Of a stretch of 36,160 nt of DNA, positions 17,454 through 24,891 are shown piece by piece. Origin of the DNA: Bacteroidales bacterium. Lineage in GTDB: Bacteria; Bacteroidota; Bacteroidia; Bacteroidales; UBA932. The notes beneath the pieces were generated by a model. That model saw nothing but the letters and a program-made list of their open reading frames with translations, ran no database searches and was not told where the DNA came from. Within the stretch, counting starts at the first letter, position 1; the number at the start of each line of letters is the position of its first letter. Position numbers and translations under genes: made by a program. Location of the stretch: contig JAGAAF010000013.1 of NCBI GenBank assembly GCA_017615435.1, positions 1 through 36,160 of the forward strand, given 5' to 3'.

Positions 17454-18556
17454 CAGTCACAATAGTTGTGATCGATAACGATGCTTATCGTAATGCCTGG
17501 GACTGACGCGTTCAGTTGCTTCGACAAAAGACTTATGAATTCCTCGTCATTCGTGATGCTGAAGTCGGGAACCACATCTACTGACACGCTGTTATTCTCT
17601 TTGTCATAATAGAAGGCGTGTACCTGGACGACATGCTCCTGAGCGGTCAATGTCTGGATGACAGTCCTTTGAAGTTCGGCATTCTTGTTATCACCTGTCG
17701 CGACAGAATAGACGCCTACCGTCATAATGATTCCGTACTTGCTTAGCATCAATTCGGAAATGCTTCTGGTTAAACCGTGAATCTGGTGGGCGCTCAAGGT
17801 GTCCGGCACGCCTATATGCAGCGAACCGATGGAGAGGTTGGGGCCATAGCCGTGAAGGATGATGTCAAAGACGCCCTGAACCTGGTCCATTGCAGTAATA
17901 TCGGCCTTAATCTGGTGAATCAAGTCGGCGGCGGCCTGGGCGCCCAGCAGCTGATTGATGGGGGAGGCGAGCATCTCGATTCCGGCCTTGATGATAACTA
18001 TGGAAATTAGCGCACCCAGATAGCCGTCCAGGGAGACGTCCCAGATAAGCATCACACCGGCAGAAATGAGGGTCGCCAGTGTAATAATCGCATCGAAAAG
18101 AGCATCGGAACCAGAAGCGATCAAAGCGTCGCTGTCCAGTTTCTTTCCCTGCCGGCGGACATACCATCCCAGAACCAGTTTGGTCACAATGGCGGCAATA
18201 ATCACGATCAGTGTAACAGTAGTGTAGTCCGGTTCTGTGGGGCTAATGATCTTCTTGACGGATTCAACCAGCGATGTTATACCCGTAGTGAGAACTATGA
18301 CGGCAATGATGATGGCCGTGAAGTACTCCACCCGGCCGTAGCCGAATGGATGTTTGCTGTCTGCCGGCCGCACCGAAAGTTTGGTGCCTATGATTGTAAT
18401 CACGCTTGAGAGCGCGTCACTAAGATTGTTAACGGCGTCTAGCACTACTGCCACCGAATGGGCCAGAAGGCCGACAACGGCCTTAAATGACGCCAATAAT
18501 ACATTTGCAACAATGCCGATTACGCTTGTGCGTATGATCTCTTTTGAGCGGTTCAT
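17453..18556 (-). CDS. Cation diffusion facilitator (CDF) family metal efflux transporter
   Basis: A 367-residue inner-membrane proton antiporter for divalent metals such as Zn, Mn or Fe. Six hydrophobic segments fill about residues 10-205. The first metal site is in LDAVNNLSDALS (39-50, with Asp40 and Asp47) and the second in SGSDALFDAI. The NNLSD form of the first site is common in manganese-type members, so Mn is a reasonable guess. The cytoplasmic dimerisation domain follows (about 215-290, with VFDIILHGYGPNLSIGSLHIGV), then an extra C-terminal module of about 70 residues. It heads a two-gene unit with the YdeI-like gene. No clear promoter box was found in the 85 bases upstream. Confidence 0.9.
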   Translation of the reverse strand: MNRSKEIIRTSVIGIVANVLLASFKAVVGLLAHSVAVVLDAVNNLSDALSSVITIIGTKLSVRPADSKHPFGYGRVEYFTAIIIAVIVLTTGITSLVESVKKIISPTEPDYTTVTLIVIIAAIVTKLVLGWYVRRQGKKLDSDALIASGSDALFDAIITLATLISAGVMLIWDVSLDGYLGALISIVIIKAGIEMLASPINQLLGAQAAADLIHQIKADITAMDQVQGVFDIILHGYGPNLSIGSLHIGVPDTLSAHQIHGLTRSISELMLSKYGIIMTVGVYSVATGDNKNAELQRTVIQTLTAQEHVVQVHAFYYDKENNSVSVDVVPDFSITNDEEFISLLSKQLNASVPGITISIVIDHNYCD

Positions 18557-18641
18557 AATTGATTAACGGTGATATTAAACACTCCTATGTATCAGCGTGG
18601 GATAGGCTTCAATGGCATAACGGAAGGTGAGGCCGGCGTTC

Positions 18642-18968
18642 TCATGCGCTTCTTTTGGCCTTCGACTTGCCTGACATCAGCTCAGGTAACGTTGCGCGGA
18701 TGATATCCTCCAGGTAGTCCCGGTCGTCCACGTTCGTGATGTAGAAATGGTCCCGGGCGCTGGGATAGGGCGGCCGGAGCACCACTTCCTCCAGGACGGC
18801 CTCGCCGGCATCTGTCTGTTTTATATACAGGTTGTTGTCGCAGATTAGGCCAAACAGGACGCCATTGCAGTAGAGGCATTAGTCTCCCATCATCTTTTTG
18901 ACGTCAATCTGGCCTGCGCCTGAGCACTGGTCCACGATATATTGAACGAAATCCGGATTACTAGCCAT
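18642..18968 (-). pseudogene. TfoX/Sxy N-terminal domain gene broken by one in-frame stop
   Basis: Reading the minus strand from the ATG at 18968 gives MASNPDFVQYIVDQC, then IDVKKMMGD and a TAA at 18881-18879. After it the same frame continues with CLYCNGVLFGLICDNNLYIK to a TGA at 18642. In TfoX-family proteins the matching place reads G-E-Y-G-L-Y, so the stop replaces the conserved tyrosine; TAC or TAT to TAA is one base. No other stop or frameshift exists in 108 codons, so the change is recent or a sequencing error. The start overlaps the greA-like stop (TAATG). Recoding is unlikely because other genes here end in TAA. Confidence 0.75.
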
Positions 18969-19435
18969 TAATCAAATGTGATGTTTTCGATTCTCAGACG
19001 CAGCGTACCTGAGGGAACCTGGGCTTCGGCGATTTCGCCGACCTTTTTGCCCATCAGGGCGGCGCCAATAGGGGATTTCAGCGAAATCCTGCCGGCCTCG
19101 AGGTCCATCTCGTGGGGGCTGACTATCTGGAATGTCATTCGGGTATTCGTGGTGAGATTGGTGAATTCGACCCGTGTCAGAAGGGAAACCCTGTCCTTGG
19201 GGAGGACGTCGGGGTCAATCACGCGGGAATTATCCAGAATCTTCTGAAGGAAACGGATACGGCTGATGGTCTTCGCTTGCATCCGCCGTGCTTCACGGTA
19301 TCCTGCGTTATCGCTTCGGTCCCCCTGGGCGCTGGTCTCCGCAAGGTCGTCCTGTACCTTGGGGTAGACCACCTCTATAAGGTTCTTCAACTCGGCCGCA
19401 ATCTCGTCGTATCTTTGCTTAGACAGGTACTCCAT
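18968..19435 (-). CDS. GreA/GreB-family transcription elongation factor, divergent paralogue
   Basis: A 155-residue protein with the GreA layout: an N-terminal antiparallel coiled coil (about 1-75) and a C-terminal FKBP-like domain (about 80-155, with SPIGAALMGKKVGEIAEAQVP). Gre factors stimulate cleavage of backtracked RNA by RNA polymerase. The acidic tip motif, normally GDxxENAEY, reads GDRSDNAGY here: Asp39 and Asp42 keep the two essential acids, but the next glutamate is glycine. It lies in an accessory cluster between an unknown membrane protein and the broken tfoX-like gene, not beside housekeeping genes, so it is probably a second copy or specialised factor. Confidence 0.83.
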   Translation of the reverse strand: MEYLSKQRYDEIAAELKNLIEVVYPKVQDDLAETSAQGDRSDNAGYREARRMQAKTISRIRFLQKILDNSRVIDPDVLPKDRVSLLTRVEFTNLTTNTRMTFQIVSPHEMDLEAGRISLKSPIGAALMGKKVGEIAEAQVPSGTLRLRIENITFD

Positions 19436-19441
19436 AGCTTG

Positions 19442-20188
19442 TTATATTCCGGTGACGCCGGTGACGATGATGCCGATGCCGAAGTAGAGCATCAGGCAGC
19501 AGCAGAGGCGTGCCTTGATGTCTTTTGCGGAAAAGATGTTAAGAAGCACGGCGGCAGCGCAGGTCAACGTTCCCAGTATGGCGCCGGCTCCCTTGAACCA
19601 GAGTTCTTCCTCCAGGAGTGAATGCACCAGGGGATAGGTGCCAATCAGGACAAAATGCCCGAACCAGTTGCCCACGAATGACAGCACAAACACCCCAATG
19701 CCCCAGCTGAATGCCTCTCTTTTAATACAATATATCAGCAGGATGGTCGTGATAATGACCATAAAGATGGCTGAGGCCCCCTCAATATGTGGGAAGCACA
19801 TCAGATAATCCTCGCCCACGATGCTGAAATGCCAGGCGCATTCCCCGACAGACTGCCAGAGTAGGGTGCCGCCCGTGTAGCCGAGAAAGAAGGAGGGGAG
19901 TACCTGATCCATTTTTCCCTTACGGTCCGCAAAGAAAGCGAAGACGAACGAGAGCACAAAGCCCAGAAGCATGAACACCATTCGGAGCGGATTAGGATCT
20001 ACTGTCTCTCCGTCATCCATATGTACGGGCACGACCGGATTCATCTCTGAGCCGAAATGAATGCAAAGGGCAAACAATCCCACCAAAACGGCGGTAATGC
20101 CCAGAACGCCGCCTAACGGAAGTATCCCTTCCCGAACGATTTCACGGCTGGTAGCCGCCGGCCTGTTTGTCCAAGCGAAGTGTTTCAT
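19442..20188 (-). CDS. Multi-pass membrane protein of unknown function
   Basis: A 248-residue protein with about seven hydrophobic segments and a basic N-terminal tail. Notable residues are GYTGGTLLWQSVGECAWHF (around 104-122) and a cysteine-rich last helix (ARLCCCLMLYFG). The central region can be aligned by eye with the divergent membrane protein at 20758-21735: both have GG-x-L-x-W followed by a glutamate, then YLM/YLI, Pro and an FMV helix. No known family was recognised. Its ATG overlaps the stop of the GNAT gene by one base, and greA starts 6 bases after its stop, so it is an inner gene of the cluster. Confidence 0.75.
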   Translation of the reverse strand: MKHFAWTNRPAATSREIVREGILPLGGVLGITAVLVGLFALCIHFGSEMNPVVPVHMDDGETVDPNPLRMVFMLLGFVLSFVFAFFADRKGKMDQVLPSFFLGYTGGTLLWQSVGECAWHFSIVGEDYLMCFPHIEGASAIFMVIITTILLIYCIKREAFSWGIGVFVLSFVGNWFGHFVLIGTYPLVHSLLEEELWFKGAGAILGTLTCAAAVLLNIFSAKDIKARLCCCLMLYFGIGIIVTGVTGI

Positions 20189-20700
20189 TATAAAGTCAAT
20201 CTTAATACTCTAATAGGGGTGTCCCGGCCCTGATCGGGGTCAATGACGGTTTCGCCTGTGGGAATGAAACCGCATTTTTCCATAACTCGGCCGGAAGCGG
20301 GGTTGTCGATAAAATGGCCGCTTATGAGCGACTTGATATCCGTAGTCTTGCGGATGTGGTCAATCATAAGCTGCAGAGCTTCCGTGCAGATGCCCTTGTT
20401 CCAATACGGCCGGCCTACCCAATAGCCGATGAGGGGCTCGTCTTCGCGTGCGGGGAGGTTGCACTGGCACGAAGGGCCATAGCCCATAGCGCCTATGGGC
20501 TCGCCGGTCTCTTTGAGGACGATGGCCCACGTGTTGGTGGCGTCGTTGAAGACCGTGCGGATTACCTCCAGGCTCTCCTCCACACTCTTGTGCGGCGGCC
20601 AGCCGGCGCGCGGTCCCACCTCCGGATCGGAGGCGTATTTGAACAGCGCCGGCGCGTCGCTCTCCAGCCACGGCCGCAAAAGTATCCTGTCCGTTTCCAT
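20188..20700 (-). CDS. GNAT-family N-acetyltransferase (RimJ/RimL type)
   Basis: A 170-residue acetyl-CoA-dependent acyltransferase. The N-terminus ETDRILLRPWLESDAPALF is typical of the Acetyltransf_3 group. The core has PIGAMGY, then EPLIGYWVGRPYWNKGICTEA, where the acetyl-CoA pyrophosphate loop (Q/R-x-x-G-x-G/A) is changed to RPYWNKGIC, as is usual in this subgroup. The C-terminus carries NPASGRVMEKCGFIPTGE. The substrate may be a protein N-terminus, a small amine or an antibiotic; sequence does not decide. It is the first gene of the minus-strand cluster that reaches greA and the tfoX pseudogene, with TAATG coupling to the next gene. Confidence 0.87.
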   Translation of the reverse strand: METDRILLRPWLESDAPALFKYASDPEVGPRAGWPPHKSVEESLEVIRTVFNDATNTWAIVLKETGEPIGAMGYGPSCQCNLPAREDEPLIGYWVGRPYWNKGICTEALQLMIDHIRKTTDIKSLISGHFIDNPASGRVMEKCGFIPTGETVIDPDQGRDTPIRVLRLTL

Positions 20701-20728
20701 TTGTTCAGCAATATACGAATAATCCTGC

Positions 20729-20736
20729 TAACTTTG
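20729..20736 (+). promoter_or_regulatory. Candidate -7 box for the membrane protein gene at 20758
   Basis: TAACTTTG matches TAnnTTTG and lies 21 bases before the ATG. A TTTG at 20700-20703 is a possible -33 element, though the 25-base spacing is long. Confidence 0.5.
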
Positions 20737-20757
20737 CGTAAGAAACGTCTGACACAT

Positions 20758-21735
20758 ATGAATACACCGAAACTTTATTGGGGAAAGACCGTCGCATCAT
20801 TCTTTCTTGTTCTGTTTACTATGCCTCTTGGGCACGCGCTGATGCGTGTGATGGAGGACACGATGTCGCACCACGCCGTGAACGTGAGTGCCTTCATTAT
20901 GGGCGCCGTGGGACTCGCGATCGCCGTATGGGGTGTATTCGTGAAAGGGGACACCAAGCAGACGCTGTTCGGCCTGTTCGGCGGCCTGCTGTTCTGGACG
21001 GGATGGGTGGAATTTATGTTCGGCTATTTCGCCGCGAGGTTCGGCGTGCATTATGACCTGACCGGCTCGGGCATAGTCCAGACCACGACCGAATACATCA
21101 ACGGCATTGGTGTGAACCACGAAATGCTGATCAACGGTGTCAATGTGAACGACATCCCGGCGGCGGAACTGAAGGCGATGCGCGGCTCGCGGCCGGAGTA
21201 CCTGATAATGCCCGCTTCGTTCGGCTTCTGGGTTATGTTTATGGTGCTCTACATCTTTGGAAGCAAAACGGGCTGCCACGCCCTGAACTGGCTGCAGAAG
21301 GTATTCTTCGGCAACAAGCGCGATGAAATCGTCCCGAGCCATTTCAGCCGCCACACCTCGATCACGACCTTCGAGGAACTGAACGTGATGATGTGGACCT
21401 GCTATCTGCTGCTGATGTTCGTCTATGACCCCGTCTTCCTGGGTGAGAGCCACCCTGTGACCATCGCGATTGCGGTCGGCTGCCTCATAGGAGCGTTCTT
21501 TATGTTCAAGTATGAGCTCAAGCTGGGCGCGTGGGGTGCGAACATCCGGATGGCCGTCTCCACGGTCGTGGTCTTCTGGACCACGGTTGAGGTTTTCGCC
21601 CGCAACGGCCTGTTCACCGAATTCTGGGTGGAGCCGCTGGCCCATATCCCCGAAATGATCAGTATCCTCGCGACCTTCCTCCTGCTGGCAATCTTCCTGA
21701 TCGTCAGAAACCGCAAAAAGAAAGCGGAAGCTTAG
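20758..21735 (+). CDS. Multi-pass membrane protein of unknown function
   Basis: A 325-residue protein with about eight hydrophobic segments and a basic C-terminus (RNRKKKAEA). The frame is open for 148 codons further upstream, but that part is antisense to the GNAT gene; the ATG at 20758 follows a promoter-like box and gives MNTPKLYWGKTVASFF. Conserved-looking features are FGGLLFWTGWVEFMFGYFAA (around 78-98), a long polar loop (about 100-150) and EYLIMPASFGFW. The spacing GG-L-W-E then YL-P-FMV parallels the protein at 19442-20188, suggesting distant homology. It is monocistronic: the SusC gene after it has its own promoter box. Confidence 0.75.
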   Translation: MNTPKLYWGKTVASFFLVLFTMPLGHALMRVMEDTMSHHAVNVSAFIMGAVGLAIAVWGVFVKGDTKQTLFGLFGGLLFWTGWVEFMFGYFAARFGVHYDLTGSGIVQTTTEYINGIGVNHEMLINGVNVNDIPAAELKAMRGSRPEYLIMPASFGFWVMFMVLYIFGSKTGCHALNWLQKVFFGNKRDEIVPSHFSRHTSITTFEELNVMMWTCYLLLMFVYDPVFLGESHPVTIAIAVGCLIGAFFMFKYELKLGAWGANIRMAVSTVVVFWTTVEVFARNGLFTEFWVEPLAHIPEMISILATFLLLAIFLIVRNRKKKAEA

Positions 21736-21772
21736 AGTATTGTGATTATTAGGATTTTACGAAATGAATTCT

Positions 21773-21780
21773 TAATTTTG
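21773..21780 (+). promoter_or_regulatory. Candidate -7 box for the SusC/SusD operon
   Basis: TAATTTTG fits TAnnTTTG and lies 32 bases before the SusC ATG at 21813, in the only gap ahead of the operon. No anti-sigma/ECF pair or hybrid two-component regulator is adjacent. Confidence 0.5.
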
Positions 21781-21812
21781 AAGAGTTAGATTGGTGTATT
21801 ATACGTTTCCAG

Positions 21813-24800
21813 ATGATCAGTAAAGGACATATATTCAAGGTATTGCTGTACCTTACGGCATTCCTTCCGCTGCTGAATCCGGTGCCGGCGGCTTCCCAGG
21901 CGCCGAAGACGGTAAGCGGCGTAGTCGTGGACGAAGACGACATCCCCGTCCCCGGAGTGGCGGTTTACGACCCGGCGAACCTGGGTGGTGGAACGATGAC
22001 TGCAAATGACGGACGGTATTCGATAATAGTACCGTCCACCTGCAAGGAACTGACCTTCGAGGCGATGGGCTACAAAACGGTCACACTCAGCATCAAGGAG
22101 GCCGCTCTGGTGCACTTGCAGACGGATTCCGAGTTGCTGGAAGCTACAGTCGTGACGGGTATCTACACCCGTAAGGCGGACAGTTTCACTGGCGCCGTGC
22201 AGACGGTCAATGCGGACGTTCTGCGCAAAGCCGGTAACAAGAACGTGCTTGAGAGCCTGAAGAACATCGACCCTTCGCTGCTCATCATCGAGAATCTGGA
22301 ACAGGGCTCTAACCCGAACGCGATGACTTCAATGCAGATCCGAGGCGCTTCGTCGCTCAGTATGGAGACCTCTTCGCTCAAGAGCAACTTCGTCAGCGAC
22401 GTGAATATGCCTCTGTTCATACTTGACGGCTTTGAGACCACGGTGGAGAAAATCCAGGATATGGATATGAACAGGGTGGAGAGCATCACCATCCTCAAGG
22501 ACGCTTCCGCGAAGGCAATCTACGGTTCAAAGGGCGGTAACGGAGTTATCGTCATCGAAACCAAGAGTCTGGATTCGGGAAAGACGGCCGTAACATATAC
22601 CGGAAACGTTTCCCTGGAAATGCCTGACCTCACTTCATATAACCTCTGCAATGCGCTGGAAAAGCTCGAAGTCGAACGTCGCGAGGGTTATTATATGGAC
22701 TTCGGCGACTCGGCCGAGATGCTTTCGGCTATGCAGGTCTACTATGCACGACTCAAGAAAGCGAAGGAAGGGGAGAGCACCTACTGGCTCAGCAAGCCTC
22801 TCCGCGTCGGTATCGGCAATAAACATTCGGTCAGTGTGGAACTGGGCAATAGGGAACTCAAGTCCTTTACAACCTTTTCCTACAACGATATCGAGGGCGC
22901 AATGAAGGGCTCGAGCCGCAAGGTCATCAGTGGAGATATGAACCTGTCGTACCGAATGAGGGGCTGGCAGTTCCGAAACATAATGAGCGTTTCGTCAATG
23001 AACAGTTCGGAATCACCTTATGGCGACTTCTCTACCTACGCCAGAATGAATCCCTATTTCAATCCCTACGATGAAGAAGGCAATCTTGTGAAGAAGTTCA
23101 CCCGTATCAACGACGAAAGCCGGTATGTGGTCAACCCGCTCTACGACGCATCCCTTAACTGCAAGAATGTCAGCAATTATCTGGACTTCACTGATAATTT
23201 CTATGTGGAGTATTCCCCGATAAAGGCTCTTAAACTGGTGACCCGTTTTGGAATAGACACTAAGAGGACTTCTTCCGACGAGTTCTATCCCGCGAATCAC
23301 TCGAAATTCTTCAGCTTATGGGAACTCTCCGATGAGGATATGCTGAAACGCGGTTCCTACGAGGCGACTACCGGCACATACACTTCCTACTCAGGAGATT
23401 TTTCGGCCCAGTTCAACAACACGTTTGCTGATGTCCACGATGTTTTCGCGACAGCTCAGTATCAGATTTCTGAAACCACTTATTCAGAGGTCGCCAACTA
23501 TGCCGAAGGTTTCCCGAACAGTCGTATGGAAGAGCTGATCTTCGCCCGCCAGTATATGGACGATCATACTCCGACCGGCACATCCGGTCTCAACCGCAAC
23601 CTCGGCCTTCTGCTCACAGTCGGTTATAGTTATGACAGCCGTTATATGCTGGACGCCACCATCAAGGGCAGCGCATCCTCCGTGTTCGGCACAAACAAAC
23701 GCTGGGGAACGTTCTGGAGCACCGGAGTCGCCTGGAACCTCCACAATGAAGAGTTCCTTAAGGATAAAGACGCCCTCAAGACCCTGAAACTCCGTTATTC
23801 GATGGGCTCGTCCGGTAACCAGAACTATATGTCCAACAACGCTCTTGCAGTCTATAATTATTTCACGGATATGTACTACAACGGGTACACGGGCGTTTCG
23901 CTGGCCAACCTTGCAAATCCCGACCTGGGATGGGAGCAGAAGATGGACTACAATCTCGGCCTGGATTTCAGGACCAACAGCATCAACCTTACCCTGGACG
24001 CTTACATCGCCGACACCGAGAACCTGATTTTCAACCGATCGGTGGTCCCATCAACAGGATTCTCGCTTGTTTCCGACAACCTCGGGAAGATACGCAACAA
24101 GGGAGTTGAAGCCGGTTTCTCCTACACTGTCTGGCAGAGGAAAAACTCCTTCGTGTCGCTGCTGGCAAAATGCGCCCTCAACGACAACCGTCTTCTGAAG
24201 ATTTCTGATGCTATGAAATCCTATAACGAGCAGCAGATTGAAAATGCAACCGCTTCCGGCTCGGAAATGCCGGTGATCCAGTATTACGACGGAATGCCAC
24301 TCCATTCTATATGGGCTGTACGTTCGATTGGAATCGATCCTGTCAGCGGCCGCGAGATGTTCGTGGATAAGAACGGGAATATCACGCAGGACTGGAAGGC
24401 GACGAATCTCGTGAACTGCGGCTCTTCGGATCCTCTCTTCAACGGCAACTTCGGCCTTAGTTCTGAAGTAGAGGGCATAGGCCTCAGCATTATCTTCACC
24501 TTCTACGGAGGAGGGTACAAGTACAATTCGACTCTCGTCCAGATGGTCGAAAACGCGGACATCGCCTATAACGTGGACCGCCGTATCTTCTCCGACAGAT
24601 GGTACTATTCAGGTCAGCAGGCGCAGTACAGAAACGGAGCCGGAAGCCAAGGGCCCACCAAGGCGACCACACGCTTCGTTCAAAAAAACGACCAGTTGAC
24701 GCTTTCCTCCGCGACGCTTTACTATGAGTTCCCGTATTCAGCAATCAAGAAATACAAACTCAGCCGCCTGCGTGCGAGCCTCTACGGCTCGGATCTTTAC

Positions 24801-24884
24801 ACCTGGTCCTCCATCCACATCGAAAGGGGAACCAGTTATCCCTACGCCAGGACGATTTCTTTCAGTTTAACCGCTACATTCTGA
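21813..24884 (+). CDS. SusC/RagA-family TonB-linked outer-membrane transporter
   Basis: A 1023-residue TonB-dependent beta-barrel that imports ligands captured by its SusD partner. The order is: signal peptide (about 1-28, PAASQA), a carboxypeptidase-D regulatory-like domain (about 34-115, VSGVVVDEDDIPVPGVAVYD), a TonB-box-like segment (ATVVTGIYTRK), the plug (about 125-255, with IRGASSL, PLFILDGFET and DASAKAIYGSKGGNGV), then the 22-strand barrel to a terminal phenylalanine (SFSLTATF), as expected for outer-membrane insertion. There is no N-terminal STN domain, so trans-envelope sigma signalling is not expected. It is followed after 7 bases by susD. The downstream proteases suggest a peptide substrate, as in RagAB; this is inference. 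Confidence 0.95.
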   Translation: MISKGHIFKVLLYLTAFLPLLNPVPAASQAPKTVSGVVVDEDDIPVPGVAVYDPANLGGGTMTANDGRYSIIVPSTCKELTFEAMGYKTVTLSIKEAALVHLQTDSELLEATVVTGIYTRKADSFTGAVQTVNADVLRKAGNKNVLESLKNIDPSLLIIENLEQGSNPNAMTSMQIRGASSLSMETSSLKSNFVSDVNMPLFILDGFETTVEKIQDMDMNRVESITILKDASAKAIYGSKGGNGVIVIETKSLDSGKTAVTYTGNVSLEMPDLTSYNLCNALEKLEVERREGYYMDFGDSAEMLSAMQVYYARLKKAKEGESTYWLSKPLRVGIGNKHSVSVELGNRELKSFTTFSYNDIEGAMKGSSRKVISGDMNLSYRMRGWQFRNIMSVSSMNSSESPYGDFSTYARMNPYFNPYDEEGNLVKKFTRINDESRYVVNPLYDASLNCKNVSNYLDFTDNFYVEYSPIKALKLVTRFGIDTKRTSSDEFYPANHSKFFSLWELSDEDMLKRGSYEATTGTYTSYSGDFSAQFNNTFADVHDVFATAQYQISETTYSEVANYAEGFPNSRMEELIFARQYMDDHTPTGTSGLNRNLGLLLTVGYSYDSRYMLDATIKGSASSVFGTNKRWGTFWSTGVAWNLHNEEFLKDKDALKTLKLRYSMGSSGNQNYMSNNALAVYNYFTDMYYNGYTGVSLANLANPDLGWEQKMDYNLGLDFRTNSINLTLDAYIADTENLIFNRSVVPSTGFSLVSDNLGKIRNKGVEAGFSYTVWQRKNSFVSLLAKCALNDNRLLKISDAMKSYNEQQIENATASGSEMPVIQYYDGMPLHSIWAVRSIGIDPVSGREMFVDKNGNITQDWKATNLVNCGSSDPLFNGNFGLSSEVEGIGLSIIFTFYGGGYKYNSTLVQMVENADIAYNVDRRIFSDRWYYSGQQAQYRNGAGSQGPTKATTRFVQKNDQLTLSSATLYYEFPYSAIKKYKLSRLRASLYGSDLYTWSSIHIERGTSYPYARTISFSLTATF

Positions 24885-24891
24885 TGCTCCT

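Noticed and set aside
18879..18881. Reassigned TAA codon (read-through as tyrosine) in the TfoX-like gene
   Set aside because: surE, lpxB, glnN, guaA and others end in TAA with products of normal length, so general reassignment is excluded; no local read-through signal is recognised.
16721..20700. Complete integrative element at tRNA-Cys
   Set aside because: No integrase, excisionase, relaxase or transposase gene is present, and the repeats are inverted relative to the tRNA end, unlike a normal attL/attR pair.
20314..20757. Upstream extension of the membrane protein frame by 148 codons (473-residue reading)
   Set aside because: It is antisense to the well-supported GNAT gene, is rich in Arg and Ala as expected for an antisense frame, and the ATG at 20758 has a promoter box before it.
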